This document shows positions 52,098 through 60,593 of a stretch of DNA of 64,000 bases, in pieces. Both the position numbers and the translations under genes were made by a program. This stretch comes from Pyxidicoccus trucidator (GTDB lineage: Bacteria; Myxococcota; Myxococcia; Myxococcales; Myxococcaceae): assembly GCF_010894435.1 (NCBI RefSeq), contig NZ_JAAIXZ010000032.1, forward strand, positions 1 through 64,000, given 5' to 3'. Position 1 is the first letter of the stretch; every line of letters begins with the position of its first letter. A model generated the notes under the pieces. The model was not told the origin of the DNA, did not search any database, and worked only from the letters and a program-made list of their open reading frames with translations.

Positions 52098-52706
52098 ATG
52101 GTCGCGCCGCTGGAGTTCTGGTTCGAGTTCGGGAGCACCTACTCGTACGTGGGTGCCCTGCGCATCGAAGAGGAGTGCCGGGCCGCCGGCGTCCCGCTCG
52201 TGTGGAAGCCGTTCCTCCTGGGGCCTCTCTTCACCGCGCAGCTCGGTATCAAGGACTCGCCGTTCAATGCGAATCCTGTTCGCGGTCGGTACATGTGGCG
52301 CGACCTGGAGCGGCTGTGCGCGAAGCATGGCCTGCCCTGGCGCCGGCCGAGCGTGTTCCCTCGTGGCACCGTGCTCGCCTCCCGTGTGGCCTGCGCTGGC
52401 GAGCATCAGCCGTGGCTCGGGGACTTCATCCGCGCCGTGTTCCGCGCCAACTTCGCAGAGGATCGCGATATCTCGCAGTCGGTTGTCATTGCTGAGTTGC
52501 TGCGGGGGCTCGGTGTCGAGGCCGAGCCCGTGCTGGCGGCGGCCGTCACCGAGGAGAGCAAGGCGCGGCTTCGCGCGAGCACCGACCAGGCCGCTGCGCT
52601 GGGCATCTTCGGTGCTCCGAACTGCGTCACCCGGGGCGAGCTGTTCTTCGGACAGGACCGCATCGCTGACGCCATCGCCTGGGCCCTGGACGACGGCCGG
52701 GCGTAG
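52098..52706 (+). CDS. DsbA-like 2-hydroxychromene-2-carboxylate isomerase family protein
   Basis: 202 residues, thioredoxin/GST-kappa-like fold: LEFWFEFGSTYSYVGALRIE, PLVWKPFLLGPLF, FNANPVRGRYMWRDLERLC and the later cis-Pro-type segment GIFGAPNCVTRGELFFGQDR. Members use glutathione for isomerisation; the FEFGSTYSY start matches HCCA isomerases. AGGAGG lies 7-12 nt before the ATG. Its promoter may have been cut off by the upstream cassette, since only 24 bp separate it from the duplicated thiolase end. It ends 5 bp from the convergent hydrolase gene. Confidence 0.88.
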   Translation: MVAPLEFWFEFGSTYSYVGALRIEEECRAAGVPLVWKPFLLGPLFTAQLGIKDSPFNANPVRGRYMWRDLERLCAKHGLPWRRPSVFPRGTVLASRVACAGEHQPWLGDFIRAVFRANFAEDRDISQSVVIAELLRGLGVEAEPVLAAAVTEESKARLRASTDQAAALGIFGAPNCVTRGELFFGQDRIADAIAWALDDGRA

Positions 52707-52711
52707 GCGGG

Positions 52712-53623
52712 CTATCCCGAGGTGGCTTCCCGCAGCGCCATCCTTTCGAGCCAGTCCGCCGCTTCGTCCCAGGCGGCTCTCGGCATCGTGGAGCGGAACC
52801 AGCCGAAGTGGCCGATGCGCTCCATTCCAAGCTCTGCCGGGGTGCGGCGCACATGCTCGCGGTGGGCTCGGGGGTAGTAGTCGAGCAGGCCCCGGACCGC
52901 GGCCTCCGGCGCGTACTCGTCGTCCGTGAAGCTGTAGAGCCTCAGCGGCACTCGGAGTTGCTCGTTGTAGGGCCTCAGCGGTTCGCCGCTGTCGTCGGAC
53001 ACGTAGTGGGGGCTGCGGCACCAACGAGCCCACTGCTTTGCGATTCCCGCCGGCAGGTTCCCCATGCCGAAGAGTTTTCCCGGGAAGTAGCCCAGCGTCG
53101 CCAGCGAGAGGGGCGTCACCACGTACCAGGTCAGCGCAAGCTGTAGCGCGTCGCGGCCCCGCCAGTTCCTCCACCAGCCGTGCGACGAGCCAATCAGCAG
53201 CACGGCACGGAAGCGAGACACCGTGTCCGCGAGCCCCAGCATCTGACCTCCCGCCGAGTGGCCCACCACCGCGAGCCGGTGCCGCGGAAAGCGCGTGGCG
53301 AGCCAGTCCGTGACGCCGGGTGCGTCCCGCTCGCCCCAGTCCTGGAAGCGCGCTTCACGGAGCGCCTCCTCCTCCATCCGTGAGCCCCCCATACCCCGGT
53401 AGTCGTAGGTGAGGACTCCGAAGCCCCGGTCCGCGAGGTAGCGCGCGAAGGCGTCGTAGTACCGGCGCGGCACCGCCGTTCCCGGGTTGATTTGAAGGGC
53501 GACTCCGTTGCTCCAGTTTCCCTGGTACATCGTCGCCGCCAGCGGCTGGCCGTCTCTCGCGAGGACCTGGACCTCCTCGACTCGCACCGGGGCGGGGGAG
53601 GGGGCTTCGCTTCCGAGCATCAT
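52712..53623 (-). CDS. Alpha/beta hydrolase
   Basis: 303 residues of the alpha/beta hydrolase fold: PGTAVPRRYYDAFARYLADR, YDYRGMGGSR, the nucleophile elbow VVGHSAGGQM with Ser, a C-terminal Asp candidate in YSFTDDEYAPE and His in GHFGWFR. It resembles the YheT/serine aminopeptidase-like group; the substrate is unknown. Its ATG overlaps the stop of the TetR gene (ATGA), so the regulator controls its coupled partner. Confidence 0.88.
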   Translation of the reverse strand: MMLGSEAPSPAPVRVEEVQVLARDGQPLAATMYQGNWSNGVALQINPGTAVPRRYYDAFARYLADRGFGVLTYDYRGMGGSRMEEEALREARFQDWGERDAPGVTDWLATRFPRHRLAVVGHSAGGQMLGLADTVSRFRAVLLIGSSHGWWRNWRGRDALQLALTWYVVTPLSLATLGYFPGKLFGMGNLPAGIAKQWARWCRSPHYVSDDSGEPLRPYNEQLRVPLRLYSFTDDEYAPEAAVRGLLDYYPRAHREHVRRTPAELGMERIGHFGWFRSTMPRAAWDEAADWLERMALREATSG

Positions 53624-54240
53624 GACGACCTCCCGGCGGGTGACTCGGGGCGCAGGCTCTTCCAGGCGGCGTCGGCCAGGACCTTCTCAATGCCGGCCTT
53701 CAGCTCGCCCCGACCGCTGGCCCAGTAGCGGAGCAGCTCCTGCGCGGGCCCGATCAGCAGGGGCAGATACGCCGTCGTCGGGAGGCGGAGGAGGTGTCCC
53801 TCCTTCGCGTATTCCTTCAGCCTCGCGTAGCCGTCGCGCACGAAGCCTCCCGTGGCTTCCTGGACCTCCGGCTCCGCCGCGGAGACAGCTTCGTCCCGGC
53901 GCATCTGGATGAGATAGCGCGCGGCCTCCGGGTTCGCTCGCGACCAGGCGATGTGGTGGGTGACGACTGCTCGCACGAAGCCCTCCGCGTCGTGCTCACG
54001 CTCCAGGCGCGCGCGCAGCGCCTCCTGATGCTGGCGCAGGCAGTCGATGTACAGCGCCACCGCGATGCCCTCCTTCGCTCCGAAGTGGTGGTAGACACTG
54101 CCCACGCTGGCCCCGCTCACCTTGCGGATGTCCTCGATGGTCGTCGCCGCCCACCCCAGCCGGGTGAAGCACTCGAGCGCCGCATCCAGGATGGCGCGGC
54201 GGCTTCGCTCCCCCACCGCGCTTCGACGTTCCTTCTCCAT
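53620..54240 (-). CDS. TetR-family regulator coupled to the hydrolase
   Basis: 206 residues. Helix-turn-helix: RRAILDAALECFTRLGWAAT, TIEDIRKVSGASVGSVYHHF, GAKEGIAVALYIDCL. The C-terminal ligand domain is variable. Its stop overlaps the hydrolase start by 4 nt. Two overlapping palindromes directly upstream of the ATG (54243-54272) are the probable operator, implying autoregulation of the operon. Confidence 0.92.
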   Translation of the reverse strand: MEKERRSAVGERSRRAILDAALECFTRLGWAATTIEDIRKVSGASVGSVYHHFGAKEGIAVALYIDCLRQHQEALRARLEREHDAEGFVRAVVTHHIAWSRANPEAARYLIQMRRDEAVSAAEPEVQEATGGFVRDGYARLKEYAKEGHLLRLPTTAYLPLLIGPAQELLRYWASGRGELKAGIEKVLADAAWKSLRPESPAGRSS

Positions 54241-54241
54241 G

Positions 54242-54274
54242 ACTAGAATATGGTTCTAGAATCCCGTTCTAGTC
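54242..54274. promoter_or_regulatory. Tandem overlapping TetR operators
   Basis: CTAGAA-N5-TTCTAG occurs twice: 54243-54259 and 54256-54272, sharing the central CTAG. This compact double palindrome begins 2 bp upstream of the tetR ATG and would block its promoter when bound. Confidence 0.72.
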
Positions 54275-54373
54275 AAATGCCGGCCGCCGCTCGCCTGCTG
54301 CCCTTGCAGGGCTGCCGGCGAGCCGGTCGCGGAGGCGTGGTAGGGTTTTGCCTCCACGGGGGAAATCCTTCAC

Positions 54374-57300
54374 ATGGACCTGGAAGCCGAGCTCCGCATC
54401 GCGCTGGCGGAGGGGTTCGTCTCGCGCGAAGAGGCGGACGCGTTGCTGGAGGAGGCTCGCCGGCGGGGGCGGGGGCTGCTGGAGTTGCTCGTGGAGCGGG
54501 GCCGCGTGTCCGAGGCGGTGGTCGCTCCGTTGCTGGGCGGGGTGCCTCCTGCTCCGGCACAGGATGCCGCCGCGACGATGTCGCTCGCGGGAAGCCCCCC
54601 TCTCGCGGAGCGCCCCGACGCCGGGCCCGCCTTCCCGGTGCCCGGGTGGGAGCGCTACCAGCCCGTGCGCTTCCTGGGCCAGGGCGGCATGGGCAAGGTC
54701 TTCCTCGCGTATGACCCACGCCTGCGCCGCCAGGTCGCCCTGAAGTTCGTCATCGGCTCCGCACCCGAGCTGGTGCGCCGCCTGCTGGGCGAGGCCTCCG
54801 CGCAGGCGCGCGTGGAGCATGAGCGCGTGTGCAAGGTGTACGAGGTGGGCGAGGTCCAGGGCCACCCCTACATCGCCATGCAGTACGTGGACGGCCAGCC
54901 GCTCCATCTGCTCGCGCCCGAGCTCACCGTGGAGCAGAAGGCACTGGTGATGCGCGACGTCACCGAGGGCGTTCATGCCGCCCACCGGGCCGGGCTCATC
55001 CACCGGGACATCAAGCCCTCCAACATCCTGGTGGAGCGCGCCGAGGACGGCCGGCTCCGGCCCTACGTCATGGACTTCGGCCTGGCGCGGGACTGGAAGG
55101 AGGGCGTCACCGCCACCGGCTCCGTGCTGGGCACGCCGCACTACATGGCCCCCGAGCAGGCCCGGGGCGAGGTGTCCCGGTTGGACAGGCGCGCGGACGT
55201 CTACAGCCTGGGCGCCACGCTGTACCACCTGCTGACGAACCAGGCCCCCATCTCTGGAGCCAATGCCCTGGAGGTGCTCGCCAACGTGGCCACCGTGGAG
55301 CCCCGGCCGCCGCGCGCGCTGGACGCGGACATTCCCGTGGACCTGGAGGCCATCGTCCTCAAGTGCCTGGAGAAGGAGCGCGGCGCCCGCTACGGCTCGG
55401 CGCGGGAGCTGGCCGAGGAGCTGGAGCGCTTCGTTTCGGGAGCGCCCGTGCGCGCGCGCTCCGCCGGGCCGGGTTACCGCTTGCGCAAGCGGCTGCGCAA
55501 GCACCGGGTGCTCGCCAGCGTCGTCACCGTGGCGCTGGTGCTGACCGGCGCCGCGCTGGGACAGGCCGCGTACACCCGCCAGGAGGCCGCCCGGCGCGAG
55601 CGCCTGGCCCGACGCTTCACCGAGCAGGTGGAGCGAGTCGAGGCGCTGGCCCGCTACTCCGGCCTGTCCCGGCTGCATGACACGCGCGAGGACCGCGAGG
55701 AGCTGCGCGCGCGCCTGGAGGCGCTTGCGGGGGAGGTGCGCGAGGCGGGTGCCCTGGGCGCCGGGCCGGGGCAGTACGCGCTGGGGCGCGGCTTCCTGGC
55801 CCTGGGCGACGAGGCCACGGCGCGCGGACACCTGGAGGCCGCGTGGCGCGAGGGCTACCGCGAGCCTCGCGTCGCCTGGGCGCTGGCGCTGGTGGTGGGC
55901 CACCTGTACCAGGAGGCGCTGCTGGACGTGGAGCGCCTGTCGGACGCCACCCAGCGCACGGCGCGCCGCGAGGCCCTGGCGCGCGACTACCGCGAGCCGG
56001 CCCTGACCTGGCTGCGCGCGAGCGAGGGCGCGGAGGTGCCCTCCCCGGACTATGTCGCGGCGCTGCTCGCCTTCTATGAAGACCGGCTGGACGAGGCGCT
56101 GGCACGGCTGGAGACCGCGGGGCAGCGGCGGGCGTGGTTCCACGAGGCGCACCTGCTGCGCGGCGACATCCTCCAGACGCGGGCCGCGCGGCGCTGGAAC
56201 ACGGGGGACCGGGACGGGGCGCTGGCGGACCTGGAGGCCGGCCGCCGGGCCTGCGCGGACGCCGCCGCCACTGCCGAGAGCGTGCCCGAGGTCCACTTCG
56301 CGCTGGCGAGGCTGGAGTACACGGCGCTGGTGATGGAGCTGTATGGCCGGGGGGACGTCCTTCCGCCCTACACGCGGGGCCTGGAGGCGGTGGCGCGGGC
56401 GCTCGCGGTCGATGCCGGCTCCGCGTGGGCGAAGGTGCTGGAGGCGCGCTTCCACAACCGGCTGGCGGAGCACGGGATGATGCGGGGCGAGGATGTCGAG
56501 GCGCTCCTCCAGAAGGCGATGGCCGCCGCGAGGGAGGCGCTGGCCCTGCGTTCCGAGCCCGTCAAGGCGCGCAAGGAGCTGGGGCAGAGCCTGCGGCGCC
56601 AGGCCCGCGCCCTGGAGGCCCGGGGGCTGGACCCCAGCGAGCCGCTGCGGCTGGCGATTGAAGCGCTGGAGGGAGTCCCCGAGAAGGCGCGGGACTACGA
56701 GCTGCACGCCACGCTCGGCCTGGTCTTCAGCATCCAGGCCGACCGCGCCGAGGCCACGGGAGGAGACCCGCTGCCCGCTCGCGGGCGGGCCATCAACGCC
56801 TACCGCGAGGCCATCCGCCTGAACGAGCAGCTGCCGGACGCCTGGCTCAACCTGGGGACGAACCATCTGTCGCGGGCCACACTCCCGAGCGCGCCGGACG
56901 CCGAGGGGGACCTGGAAGGGGCCCGCGTCGCGCTGGAGAAGGCGCGGGCGCTCAACCCGGGGAACTTCGTGACGTACTTCCTGGGAGGCCAACTCCACCA
57001 GGAGCTGGCCGGGCGTCGCATGCGCCAGGGGGGAGACGCCCGGCCGGACCTGGAGACGGCCCTGGACCTGTACCAGCGTGGCATCGCCATCAACGCGCGC
57101 ATTCCCCAGTTCCACCATGGGGGGAGCGCGGTGTTGCTGGACCTGGCGCGCGAGGCCTGGGACCGGGGAGGGGACCCGTTCTCCCTGCTGGAGCGGGCCC
57201 GGGCCATGTGCGTGCAGGCCATCGCCGTGGCCCCCAGGCAGGGCTATGGACAGAACAACCTGGGCGAGGTGCATGCCGCGCGCGCGCTGTACCGCTGGAG

Positions 57301-57985
57301 GCTGGGCGAGGACCCGGAGTCCGACGTCCGCGCGGCCGAGGCGGCCTACCGCGAGGCGGTCGCGCTGTTGCCCGGCATGGCCCACCCCTGGGCCAACCTG
57401 GCGAAGGTGCACCACCTGCGCGCCGCCTTCGCACTGGAGCATGGGCGCGACACGGCTCCGGCGCTGGCGAAGGCCGACGCGGCCCTTCGTGAGGTCTTCG
57501 CCCGCAATCCCGAGGAGGCCCAGGCCTGGCTGTTCCAGGGCCGGGTCCACGAGGTGCGTGCCCGCTGGCTGGCCTCACGCGGACAGCAGGCGCGCGCGGG
57601 CGACGCCTTCGAGGAGGCGGCACGGGCCTTCGAGAAGGCGCTCCAGCTCAAGCCCGGGCGCCAGGACTACCAGGTCGCCTTCGGTCAGTTCTGCCGTGAA
57701 CGCGCCCTCTGGGCGGAGGCCTCGGCGGAGGCTCCAGGGCCATGGCTGGAGCGGGGGCTGGGCGTGGCGGACACGCTGCTCGCCGCGCGCCCGGAGTGGG
57801 CGGAGGCGCTGCTGCTGCGTGCGAGCCTGCTGAGGGTGAAGGACCTAGGGGCGCCCGCTTCCGGTGCGTTGGGGGTCGGCGGGCACCGCATGCGGAAGGA
57901 CGCGGATGCGGCGCTCGCGCGAAACCCCCACCTGATGCACGTGTGGGCGCGGCAGGAGGCCTCGGGGGGCCTGGCAGCGCCTTGA
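54374..57985 (+). CDS. Serine/threonine protein kinase with TM helix and TPR-like extension
   Basis: 1203 residues. An N-terminal helical leader (about 1-90) precedes the kinase domain: Gly loop GQGGMGKVFLAYD (about 102), Lys in VALKFVIG, HRDIKPSNIL (catalytic Asp212), DFGLA (Asp234) and GTPHYMAPEQARG. All catalytic residues are present. A membrane helix follows at about 377-398 (VLASVVTVALVLTGAALGQA). The C-terminal 800 residues are Ala/Glu/Leu-rich helical repeats like TPRs (DGALADLEAGRRACADAAAT, GARVALEKARALNPGN, AFEKALQLKPGRQDYQVAFG), expected on the outer face. The organisation is common in myxobacterial sensory kinases. Ligand and targets are unknown. Confidence 0.92.
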   Translation: MDLEAELRIALAEGFVSREEADALLEEARRRGRGLLELLVERGRVSEAVVAPLLGGVPPAPAQDAAATMSLAGSPPLAERPDAGPAFPVPGWERYQPVRFLGQGGMGKVFLAYDPRLRRQVALKFVIGSAPELVRRLLGEASAQARVEHERVCKVYEVGEVQGHPYIAMQYVDGQPLHLLAPELTVEQKALVMRDVTEGVHAAHRAGLIHRDIKPSNILVERAEDGRLRPYVMDFGLARDWKEGVTATGSVLGTPHYMAPEQARGEVSRLDRRADVYSLGATLYHLLTNQAPISGANALEVLANVATVEPRPPRALDADIPVDLEAIVLKCLEKERGARYGSARELAEELERFVSGAPVRARSAGPGYRLRKRLRKHRVLASVVTVALVLTGAALGQAAYTRQEAARRERLARRFTEQVERVEALARYSGLSRLHDTREDREELRARLEALAGEVREAGALGAGPGQYALGRGFLALGDEATARGHLEAAWREGYREPRVAWALALVVGHLYQEALLDVERLSDATQRTARREALARDYREPALTWLRASEGAEVPSPDYVAALLAFYEDRLDEALARLETAGQRRAWFHEAHLLRGDILQTRAARRWNTGDRDGALADLEAGRRACADAAATAESVPEVHFALARLEYTALVMELYGRGDVLPPYTRGLEAVARALAVDAGSAWAKVLEARFHNRLAEHGMMRGEDVEALLQKAMAAAREALALRSEPVKARKELGQSLRRQARALEARGLDPSEPLRLAIEALEGVPEKARDYELHATLGLVFSIQADRAEATGGDPLPARGRAINAYREAIRLNEQLPDAWLNLGTNHLSRATLPSAPDAEGDLEGARVALEKARALNPGNFVTYFLGGQLHQELAGRRMRQGGDARPDLETALDLYQRGIAINARIPQFHHGGSAVLLDLAREAWDRGGDPFSLLERARAMCVQAIAVAPRQGYGQNNLGEVHAARALYRWRLGEDPESDVRAAEAAYREAVALLPGMAHPWANLAKVHHLRAAFALEHGRDTAPALAKADAALREVFARNPEEAQAWLFQGRVHEVRARWLASRGQQARAGDAFEEAARAFEKALQLKPGRQDYQVAFGQFCRERALWAEASAEAPGPWLERGLGVADTLLAARPEWAEALLLRASLLRVKDLGAPASGALGVGGHRMRKDADAALARNPHLMHVWARQEASGGLAAP

Positions 57986-57992
57986 GGTGGGT

Positions 57993-58634
57993 CTACCTGA
58001 CCGCTGGGGGATCTCCCCCTACTGTCGTGGCCACCTCCAGCTTGCCGGTGAGGACCTCCTCGATGGCGTCGCCCTCCTTGGGGACACGGGGGAGACTGCA
58101 GGCGCTGAACATCGAATAGTCGGTTGTCTTGCTACCGGCCTGAGAGGCGATGGGCAGATCGCAATAGTCATCCTTCGCTCGGAGGATGATGGCATAGGTT
58201 TTTGTCTTTTCACTGAACGTTACCCAGCTGTCGTGAGACGCGTGTTCGGGGCCGCAATGAGGCTTCTGGGCAGAGGAGAAGAACGCTCCATCGGTCTTGA
58301 CAATGTAGACAACGGGACCGTGGGTGCATTTCGAGGCGAAACGCACCGTCCCGCCAGGGGCGACGCAACCGGTTTCACCTTTGGGCTTCAACGGGGTGTC
58401 ATCCAGTTCGAGGATAGACTGGACGCTGATAGTGGAACCCTGGCTGCTCTTGCACCGCAGGGTCGAATTGACCAGGTCATTCCTGGTGGTTCCGACCGTG
58501 CCCGGGTGCTTCGCTGGGGGCGCGGAGTGCTGTGTGGAGGCACACCCCACCAGCCCCAGCAGCAGCACCGCCATCGCCCAAGGAGTACTCCGCGCCCTCG
58601 AACCGTCCGACATCCTCGACTCGTTTCTGCTCAT
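57993..58634 (-). CDS. Lipoprotein of unknown function, sigma-54 target candidate
   Basis: 213 residues from ATG 58634 (GGAGG 11 nt upstream). Lipobox VLLLGLVGC (Cys31). The mature part is AT-richer than the surroundings and beta-rich, with Cys in CKSSQG, TGCVAPGG, KCTHGP, HCGPEH and CDLPIAS, possibly disulfides. No family recognised. A good -24/-12 promoter lies upstream with palindromic repeats beyond it, and the sigma-54 activator gene is directly upstream on the same strand. It converges with the kinase gene 8 bp away. Confidence 0.75.
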   Translation of the reverse strand: MSRNESRMSDGSRARSTPWAMAVLLLGLVGCASTQHSAPPAKHPGTVGTTRNDLVNSTLRCKSSQGSTISVQSILELDDTPLKPKGETGCVAPGGTVRFASKCTHGPVVYIVKTDGAFFSSAQKPHCGPEHASHDSWVTFSEKTKTYAIILRAKDDYCDLPIASQAGSKTTDYSMFSACSLPRVPKEGDAIEEVLTGKLEVATTVGGDPPAVR

Positions 58635-58664
58635 GTCTGTCCAATCCTCCCGTGGCGATGCACT

Positions 58665-58680
58665 CGCAATGAACGTACCA
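58665..58680 (-). promoter_or_regulatory. Sigma-54 promoter of the lipoprotein gene
   Basis: On the minus strand TGGTACG-TTCA-TTGCG matches the -24/-12 consensus TGGCACG-N4-TTGCA at 10 of 12 positions with exact GG-N10-GC spacing. The start would be near 58655, a 20-nt leader that still includes the GGAGG ribosome binding site. Confidence 0.62.
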
Positions 58681-58726
58681 GCGCATGGCACGGGGGCCGC
58701 CGGCGTGGGGCGGGGGCGGGACACCC

Positions 58727-58768
58727 CTTCCACGCGTGGAGCCGTGGGCTTCCACGCGTGGCGCCGTG
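58727..58768. repeat. Tandem palindromic 22-bp-spaced sites (probable enhancer)
   Basis: Two 20-bp direct repeats (58727-58746 and 58749-58768, one mismatch) each contain the perfect palindrome CCACGCGTGG (58730-58739, 58752-58761). Centres are 22 bp apart, two helical turns. They lie about 80-100 bp upstream of the sigma-54 start, where an activator dimer pair would bind. Confidence 0.65.
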
Positions 58769-58792
58769 CGTCGGTGCCACGCTGCGAGCGCT

Positions 58793-60391
58793 TCAGCCCA
58801 GCCCCAGCTCCTTGAGGCGGCGGCCCAGCGCGCGCCGGGAGACCTCGAGCTGGCGCACCATGGCGTCCAAATCACCCTGGCAGGCGTGGAAGCAGCGGGT
58901 GAGCTCCTCCACGCTCAAATCCCCAGCGGTGCGCAGGGAGGGAATGCGCTCGATGAGGTCGTAGACGGAGGTGCGGTGGATGCCGAGCCGGTCCGCGGCG
59001 GCCTGGAAGTCCCAGCCTCCCTCTCGTAGCGCGGTGAGCAGCGCCTCCGGGGAGATGTCCGAGGGCTTGCGGCGGGGCACGGCGGGCGCGGGGCCGGGCA
59101 CGGCGGTGGTGGCGGGGCGGCCAGGCGACGGGGCCCCGTCCGCCGAGAGCTCCTGTTCGAGCTGGGCGTCGAGCCTCAGGCGCGGCTGGCCGCGGTTGCC
59201 GATGACGAGCTGCCGCGCCACGTTGCGGAGCTGCCGGATGTTGCCCGGCCAGCCGTGACGCACCAGTCGCACCGCCAGCGGCGCCGGGAGCCAAGGCTCG
59301 GTGAAGGGGTCCTCGGGGCTCAGCCGGTGCGCCTCGCCCAGCGCCTCCAGCTCCTCGCGGGCGAAGTGGTGGAAGAGCGGGCCCACGTCCTCGGGCCGCT
59401 CGCGCAGGGCGGGGACTCGGATGGAGTAGCCGGCCAGCCGGTGCAGCAGCGGCGCCTTGAAGCGGCCGTCGCGAATCCGCTCTTCCAGGTGAGCGTCCGT
59501 GGCGGCCACCAGCCGCACGTCCACGGCGATGGGCGTGCGCGAGCCGACCGGGTACAGCTCCCCCGTCTCCAGCACGCGCAGCAGCATGACCTGGACCTCG
59601 GGGGGCGCCTCGCCCACCTCGTCGAGGAAGAGCGTCCCGCCGTGGGCCGCCTGGAAGAAGCCGTCCTGGTCCTTCACCGCGCCGGTGAAGGCCCCCTTGC
59701 GCGCGCCGAACAGCTCGGAGGCGGCCAGCTCCCGGGGGATGGCGCCCAGGTTGACGCTGACGAAGGGCCGCACCCTCCGGGGGCTGCGCTGGTGGATGGC
59801 GCGGGCGATGAGCTCCTTGCCGGAGCCCGTCTCGCCCCGGATGAGCACGGGCACCCCCAGGTCCGCCACCTGCTCGACGTGGCGGCGGACCCGCTGGATG
59901 CCCGCGCTGGCGCCCACCATGCCCAGCGGGTCCCCGGCCCGTAGCGGCGCGGGGTCCGCCAGGTGGAGCAGCAGCACCACGCGGCCGGCCAGCACCAGAG
60001 GCACTCCGGCGGCCACCTCCTGGGAGGACAGCTCCCAGGGGCCCTGGAGTGGCTCGCCACCGAGGGAGACCCGGGTGTCCGCGGCGGGCGTCAGGCGGAG
60101 GCTGCCATCCGGGCCGGGCGCGAGGACCAGCGGCTTGCGACTGATGAACGGGTCGGCCAGGTGCGTGCCCAGGGCGCCCCCGGGAGGGACGAAGGCCGGG
60201 GCATTGCGCGAGAGCGCCACGTCGCGGCCCGCGGCGAGCCCCTCCAGCAGCAGGCGGTCTCCCACGCGGTGGGGCAGGGGATGCGAGACGACGGTCAGCG
60301 CCGGGAGCAGGGGCGCGTCGTGAGGATGAGGCTCCTCGCCCGACTCGCGAACGTTGGCCGTGGAGAAGTCCTCAAGGGGGGGCTCGCGCAT
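58793..60391 (-). CDS. Sigma-54-dependent activator with FHA-like N-terminus
   Basis: 532 residues. The N-terminal part (about 30-145) resembles an FHA phosphothreonine-binding domain: DVALSRNAPAFVPPGG, DPFISRKPLVLAPGPDGSLR, LGGEPLQGPWELSS. The AAA+ domain has Walker A GETGSGKELIARAIHQRS, the sigma-54 loop GAFTGA, Walker B GGTLFLDEVGEAPPEVQ and the sensor-like VRLVRHGWPGNIRQLRNVAR. A Fis-type C-terminus follows (FQAAADRLGIHRTSVYDLIE), apparently with a second HTH-like unit (MVRQLEVSRRALGRRLKELG). FHA activators in myxobacteria receive signals from Ser/Thr kinases; a kinase is encoded nearby at 54374. It is flanked by two sigma-54 promoters. Confidence 0.93.
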   Translation of the reverse strand: MREPPLEDFSTANVRESGEEPHPHDAPLLPALTVVSHPLPHRVGDRLLLEGLAAGRDVALSRNAPAFVPPGGALGTHLADPFISRKPLVLAPGPDGSLRLTPAADTRVSLGGEPLQGPWELSSQEVAAGVPLVLAGRVVLLLHLADPAPLRAGDPLGMVGASAGIQRVRRHVEQVADLGVPVLIRGETGSGKELIARAIHQRSPRRVRPFVSVNLGAIPRELAASELFGARKGAFTGAVKDQDGFFQAAHGGTLFLDEVGEAPPEVQVMLLRVLETGELYPVGSRTPIAVDVRLVAATDAHLEERIRDGRFKAPLLHRLAGYSIRVPALRERPEDVGPLFHHFAREELEALGEAHRLSPEDPFTEPWLPAPLAVRLVRHGWPGNIRQLRNVARQLVIGNRGQPRLRLDAQLEQELSADGAPSPGRPATTAVPGPAPAVPRRKPSDISPEALLTALREGGWDFQAAADRLGIHRTSVYDLIERIPSLRTAGDLSVEELTRCFHACQGDLDAMVRQLEVSRRALGRRLKELGLG

Positions 60392-60504
60392 GAGGCTCCA
60401 GCGGGGACCGCGTGAATGGCGGCGACTCTACTTCGACCGACGTTGCGGCCGCCCACCACGTCGCCGGGTGTGAGCCGACCCGGCCAGGAAGTGTCTTTTC
60501 GATT

Positions 60505-60520
60505 GGGCACGGTGGATGCA
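60505..60520 (+). promoter_or_regulatory. Sigma-54 promoter of the LamG gene
   Basis: GGGCACG-GTGG-ATGCA matches TGGCACG-N4-TTGCA at 10 of 12 positions with exact GG-N10-GC spacing. Transcription would start near 60531, about 63 nt before the LamG ATG, and the divergent activator gene starts 114 bp away. Confidence 0.6.
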
Positions 60521-60526
60521 ATCGCA

Positions 60527-60563
60527 GACGTCCAGCCCGGTGGCGCCGCCGGGGCTGGACGTC
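60527..60563 (+). promoter_or_regulatory. Strong leader hairpin before the LamG gene
   Basis: GACGTCCAGCCC (60527-60538) pairs perfectly with GGGCTGGACGTC (60552-60563) across a 13-nt loop. It lies at the expected transcript start, 30 nt before the ATG, without a T-run. It may protect the 5' end of the mRNA or serve as a DNA palindrome bound by a regulator. Confidence 0.5.
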
Positions 60564-60593
60564 AAACCCCGAAAACCTACTCAGGTGAAAGCA

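Noticed and set aside
54269-57550. 1093-codon open frame on the - strand
   Set aside because: Antisense to the intact Ser/Thr kinase; composition is a mirror of the kinase codons and no motif is present.
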